Assembly: GCA_951812665.1 (NCBI GenBank)
Contig: CATOST010000016.1
Coordinates: 124,001 to 188,000 of the forward strand
Direction of reading: 5' to 3'
Length of the DNA: 64,000 nt
Source of the DNA: an uncultured Acidobacteriota bacterium
GTDB lineage: Bacteria; Acidobacteriota; UBA6911; RPQK01; JAJDTT01
In this document: positions 62,386-64,000 of the stretch, piece by piece
Numbering within the stretch: the stretch's first letter is position 1
Layout of the letters: every line of letters starts with the position of its first letter
Translations under genes and position numbers: made by a program
Notes under the pieces: generated by a model
The model's database searches: none
What the model saw: only the letters and a program-made list of their open reading frames with translations
Told to the model about the DNA's origin: nothing

Positions 62386-64000
62386 TCAGAAAACCAGCCG
62401 GAAGCCGATCTGCATCTGGAACGGCGGTCCTGGGATGTTCCCTGTCAGATACTCGCCGTCTTCGCCGCGGGTCTGGGCAAAGTTGGGGTTCGACGGCCGT
62501 CCGCCCAGGCCACAGGCGAAATCGCGCGAACTGGCGCAGTAGTTGGCGACGGTGGAGAAACCCTGGTTGAGCGTGACGTTGTCGAGGCTGAAGAGGTTGA
62601 AGCACTCCAGCGAGATCAGGGCCTGCCGGGTCCCGCCGAGCGAGAACCGCTTTTGCACCCGCAGGTTGATGTCGGCGATCGGCTTGTCGCGGAACGCGTT
62701 TCTGGTGATCGGCACTCCGGGCGTACTGTAGGGACGGTCGGCGCCGCCCCGGTCTTCGTTCGAATCGGTGCCCATTCGCGCGTCGAACGGGGCGCCTGAA
62801 AGGATGTAGATCCCGGTCGAGACATCGACGGACGCGGGTAGCATGACCAAGCCGTTCAGATGGAACTGGTGTCGCCGATCGAGCGTGCTCGGACCGTACT
62901 CGGAGGTCAGGTCGTACGGGTTCTCGTAAGACACCCCGCCCACCAACCGTTCGTTGTCGTCGTTGGACTCGTTCTTCGACAGCACGTAGTAGGCGTGGAA
63001 CTGTCCCCAGGGGCGGCGGACCTCCGAACTGACGGTGAGAGCGCGGTAGACCGCCGAGGCGGTCGACTCGCGGACGGTGATGCTGTCGAGACCCGGAACC
63101 GGCCTGGCGGTTCCGCTCCGCAGGCCGAAGAACGGGCGCTGAGCCGGATCCCCCGGCCGCACGGTCGGCAGCGGCACGTTCAGGTCCCGGTTGCGTTCCA
63201 GGTGGATCGTGTCGACGATGAGCAGGTCAGCGCCCAGCGACCAGCCGGGGCTGATTTCGTGCTGCACGCCGCCGCCGGCCTGCCGCGCCATCGGGTTCCT
63301 GAAGTCCTGGTCCATCAGGGTGACGCGGGCGCCGGTGAAGGGGTTGTTCTCGATTCCGAGCGCGGACGCCATGGCGGTCAACTGATCCGGCGTGAGCGTT
63401 GGCAGGTTCTCAAGCGTCCGCTGGTTCAGGTCGATCCCGATCAGGCACATCTGCTCGTACAGCGTGTCGTGCGGATTTCCCGGGGGCACGCGGAAGGGAA
63501 GGGACACCGTCAAGTCACCGGGCGGCACGCGAAAGTTATTCACGGGTGCGGCCATGAGCAGCAACGGGGTCCGCGCGTAATAGATTCCGGCGAACCCGCG
63601 CACCACGGTCTTCGCGCCGCCGGTCGGATCCCACGCGAAGCCCGCCCGGGGCCCGAACTGGGCGCCGCTGCCGGGAATGACCGCCGGGTCCACCGTACGG
63701 CCGATGGGGAAGGTAACGCCTCGCAGCTGATTGAGCAGGATGCCGTTGCCGGCGTCCGGGACAGGGTTGGACTGTCCGTCCCAGCGCAGGCCGAAGTTGA
63801 CCGTCAGGGTGGGCGCCGCGCGCCACTCGTCCTGCACGAACAGGCCGGCCTCGTCGGTCGCAAATGCCGTTTTCAGGTTGCCGATCTGTTGCAGGTAGAT
63901 CAGTGACCGCGAGTCGAACCGGTTCGGGATGGCGCCGCCGACGCCGATGATGTCAAGCGTGGTCTCGATGTCCGACCCGAAGACCAGGTACCCGCCGTTT
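62386..64000 (-). CDS. Oar-like TonB-dependent receptor, C-terminal part (5' end beyond window)
   Basis: This outer-membrane beta-barrel receptor runs on the minus strand from beyond base 64000 to a stop at 62386, with at least 537 residues visible. It shows the pattern of Oar/carboxypeptidase-regulatory-type TonB receptors that are expanded in Acidobacteriota: FVQDEWRAAPTLTVNFGLRW, GPRAGFAWDPTGGAKTVVRG, YYVLSKNESNDD, DRRHQFHLNGLVMLP, and the terminal strand FQMQIGFRLVF ending in phenylalanine as outer-membrane barrels do. The plug and N-terminal domain are outside the window. The ligand is unknown. Confidence 0.9.
   Translation of the reverse strand, partial: NGGYLVFGSDIETTLDIIGVGGAIPNRFDSRSLIYLQQIGNLKTAFATDEAGLFVQDEWRAAPTLTVNFGLRWDGQSNPVPDAGNGILLNQLRGVTFPIGRTVDPAVIPGSGAQFGPRAGFAWDPTGGAKTVVRGFAGIYYARTPLLLMAAPVNNFRVPPGDLTVSLPFRVPPGNPHDTLYEQMCLIGIDLNQRTLENLPTLTPDQLTAMASALGIENNPFTGARVTLMDQDFRNPMARQAGGGVQHEISPGWSLGADLLIVDTIHLERNRDLNVPLPTVRPGDPAQRPFFGLRSGTARPVPGLDSITVRESTASAVYRALTVSSEVRRPWGQFHAYYVLSKNESNDDNERLVGGVSYENPYDLTSEYGPSTLDRRHQFHLNGLVMLPASVDVSTGIYILSGAPFDARMGTDSNEDRGGADRPYSTPGVPITRNAFRDKPIADINLRVQKRFSLGGTRQALISLECFNLFSLDNVTLNQGFSTVANYCASSRDFACGLGGRPSNPNFAQTRGEDGEYLTGNIPGPPFQMQIGFRLVF

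Noticed and set aside
1..64000. CRISPR array, rRNA operon, intact insertion sequence or prophage
   Set aside because: I looked for regularly spaced repeats, rRNA-like sequence, transposase and phage structural genes and saw none.

Overview
The window reads as high-GC chromosomal DNA of a Gram-negative, menaquinone-using bacterium, most likely an acidobacterium or close relative. This rests on gene content, not on any search. The pointers are an Oar-like TonB-dependent receptor, bacillithiol genes (bshC, bshB1), nuo complex I genes, menaquinone methyltransferase, a TolC channel, an LpxL-like acyltransferase, Tat-exported Gfo/Idh oxidoreductase and PQQ-type propeller proteins. Gene density is high, overlaps of the ATGA, GTGA and TGATG type are common, and there is one tRNA (tRNA-Val, UAC). 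I see no rRNA, CRISPR array, intact insertion sequence or prophage.

Layout: 1-5.7 kb holds nuoJKLMN on the minus strand, with its own promoter and cut at the left edge. 5.9-11.5 kb is a plus-strand operon: a frameshifted UPF0175 (antitoxin-like) gene, a lipoprotein phosphodiesterase, an SDR epimerase, a fused phytol-kinase-like/DUF92 protein and a UbiA prenyltransferase. 11.5-12.5 kb is gene-poor and carries a MITE-like inverted-repeat element. 12.5-15.5 kb has a fused thiS-thiG, aroB and menG. 15.5-18.2 kb is a four-gene pseudopilin operon (minus), followed by an internally deleted NYN gene, tsaE and nnrD. 21-26 kb has an M48 protease, a TolC protein, prepilin peptidase and a decayed phosphonoacetate-hydrolase-like gene. 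26.2-30.6 kb has a ComEA-like protein, bshC-bshB1 and a polyprenyl glycosylphosphotransferase. 30.6-37 kb (minus) has a heterodimeric ABC exporter, two unknown envelope proteins, mltG and ruvX. 37-43.6 kb (minus) is a probable sugar-acid catabolic run with bioB at its head. 43.9-55.6 kb mixes proC, tRNA-Val, a sodium:solute symporter, secreted oxidoreductase and propeller proteins, oligoendopeptidase F, a macrodomain protein, a Fur regulator fused to a di-iron ferritin-like domain, and mmsA.

55.7-62.3 kb looks like an accessory island. A plus-strand pair (unknown 626-codon protein plus an 881-aa protein with two phospholipase-D-type half-sites) faces a minus-strand pair (AAA ATPase with a DUF234-like nuclease end, plus a degenerate metallopeptidase-like protein). 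The minus pair has a promoter with an overlapping inverted repeat and apparently no leader. The right edge is the 3' part of an Oar-like TonB receptor gene.

The best candidates for something undescribed are the phospholipase-D-type cassette and its island, the Fur-ferritin fusion, and the operon joining prenol-kinase-like activities to a UbiA transferase. Several genes show small-scale decay (UPF0175, NYN, phosphonoacetate hydrolase, and possibly the 3' end of the first island gene).
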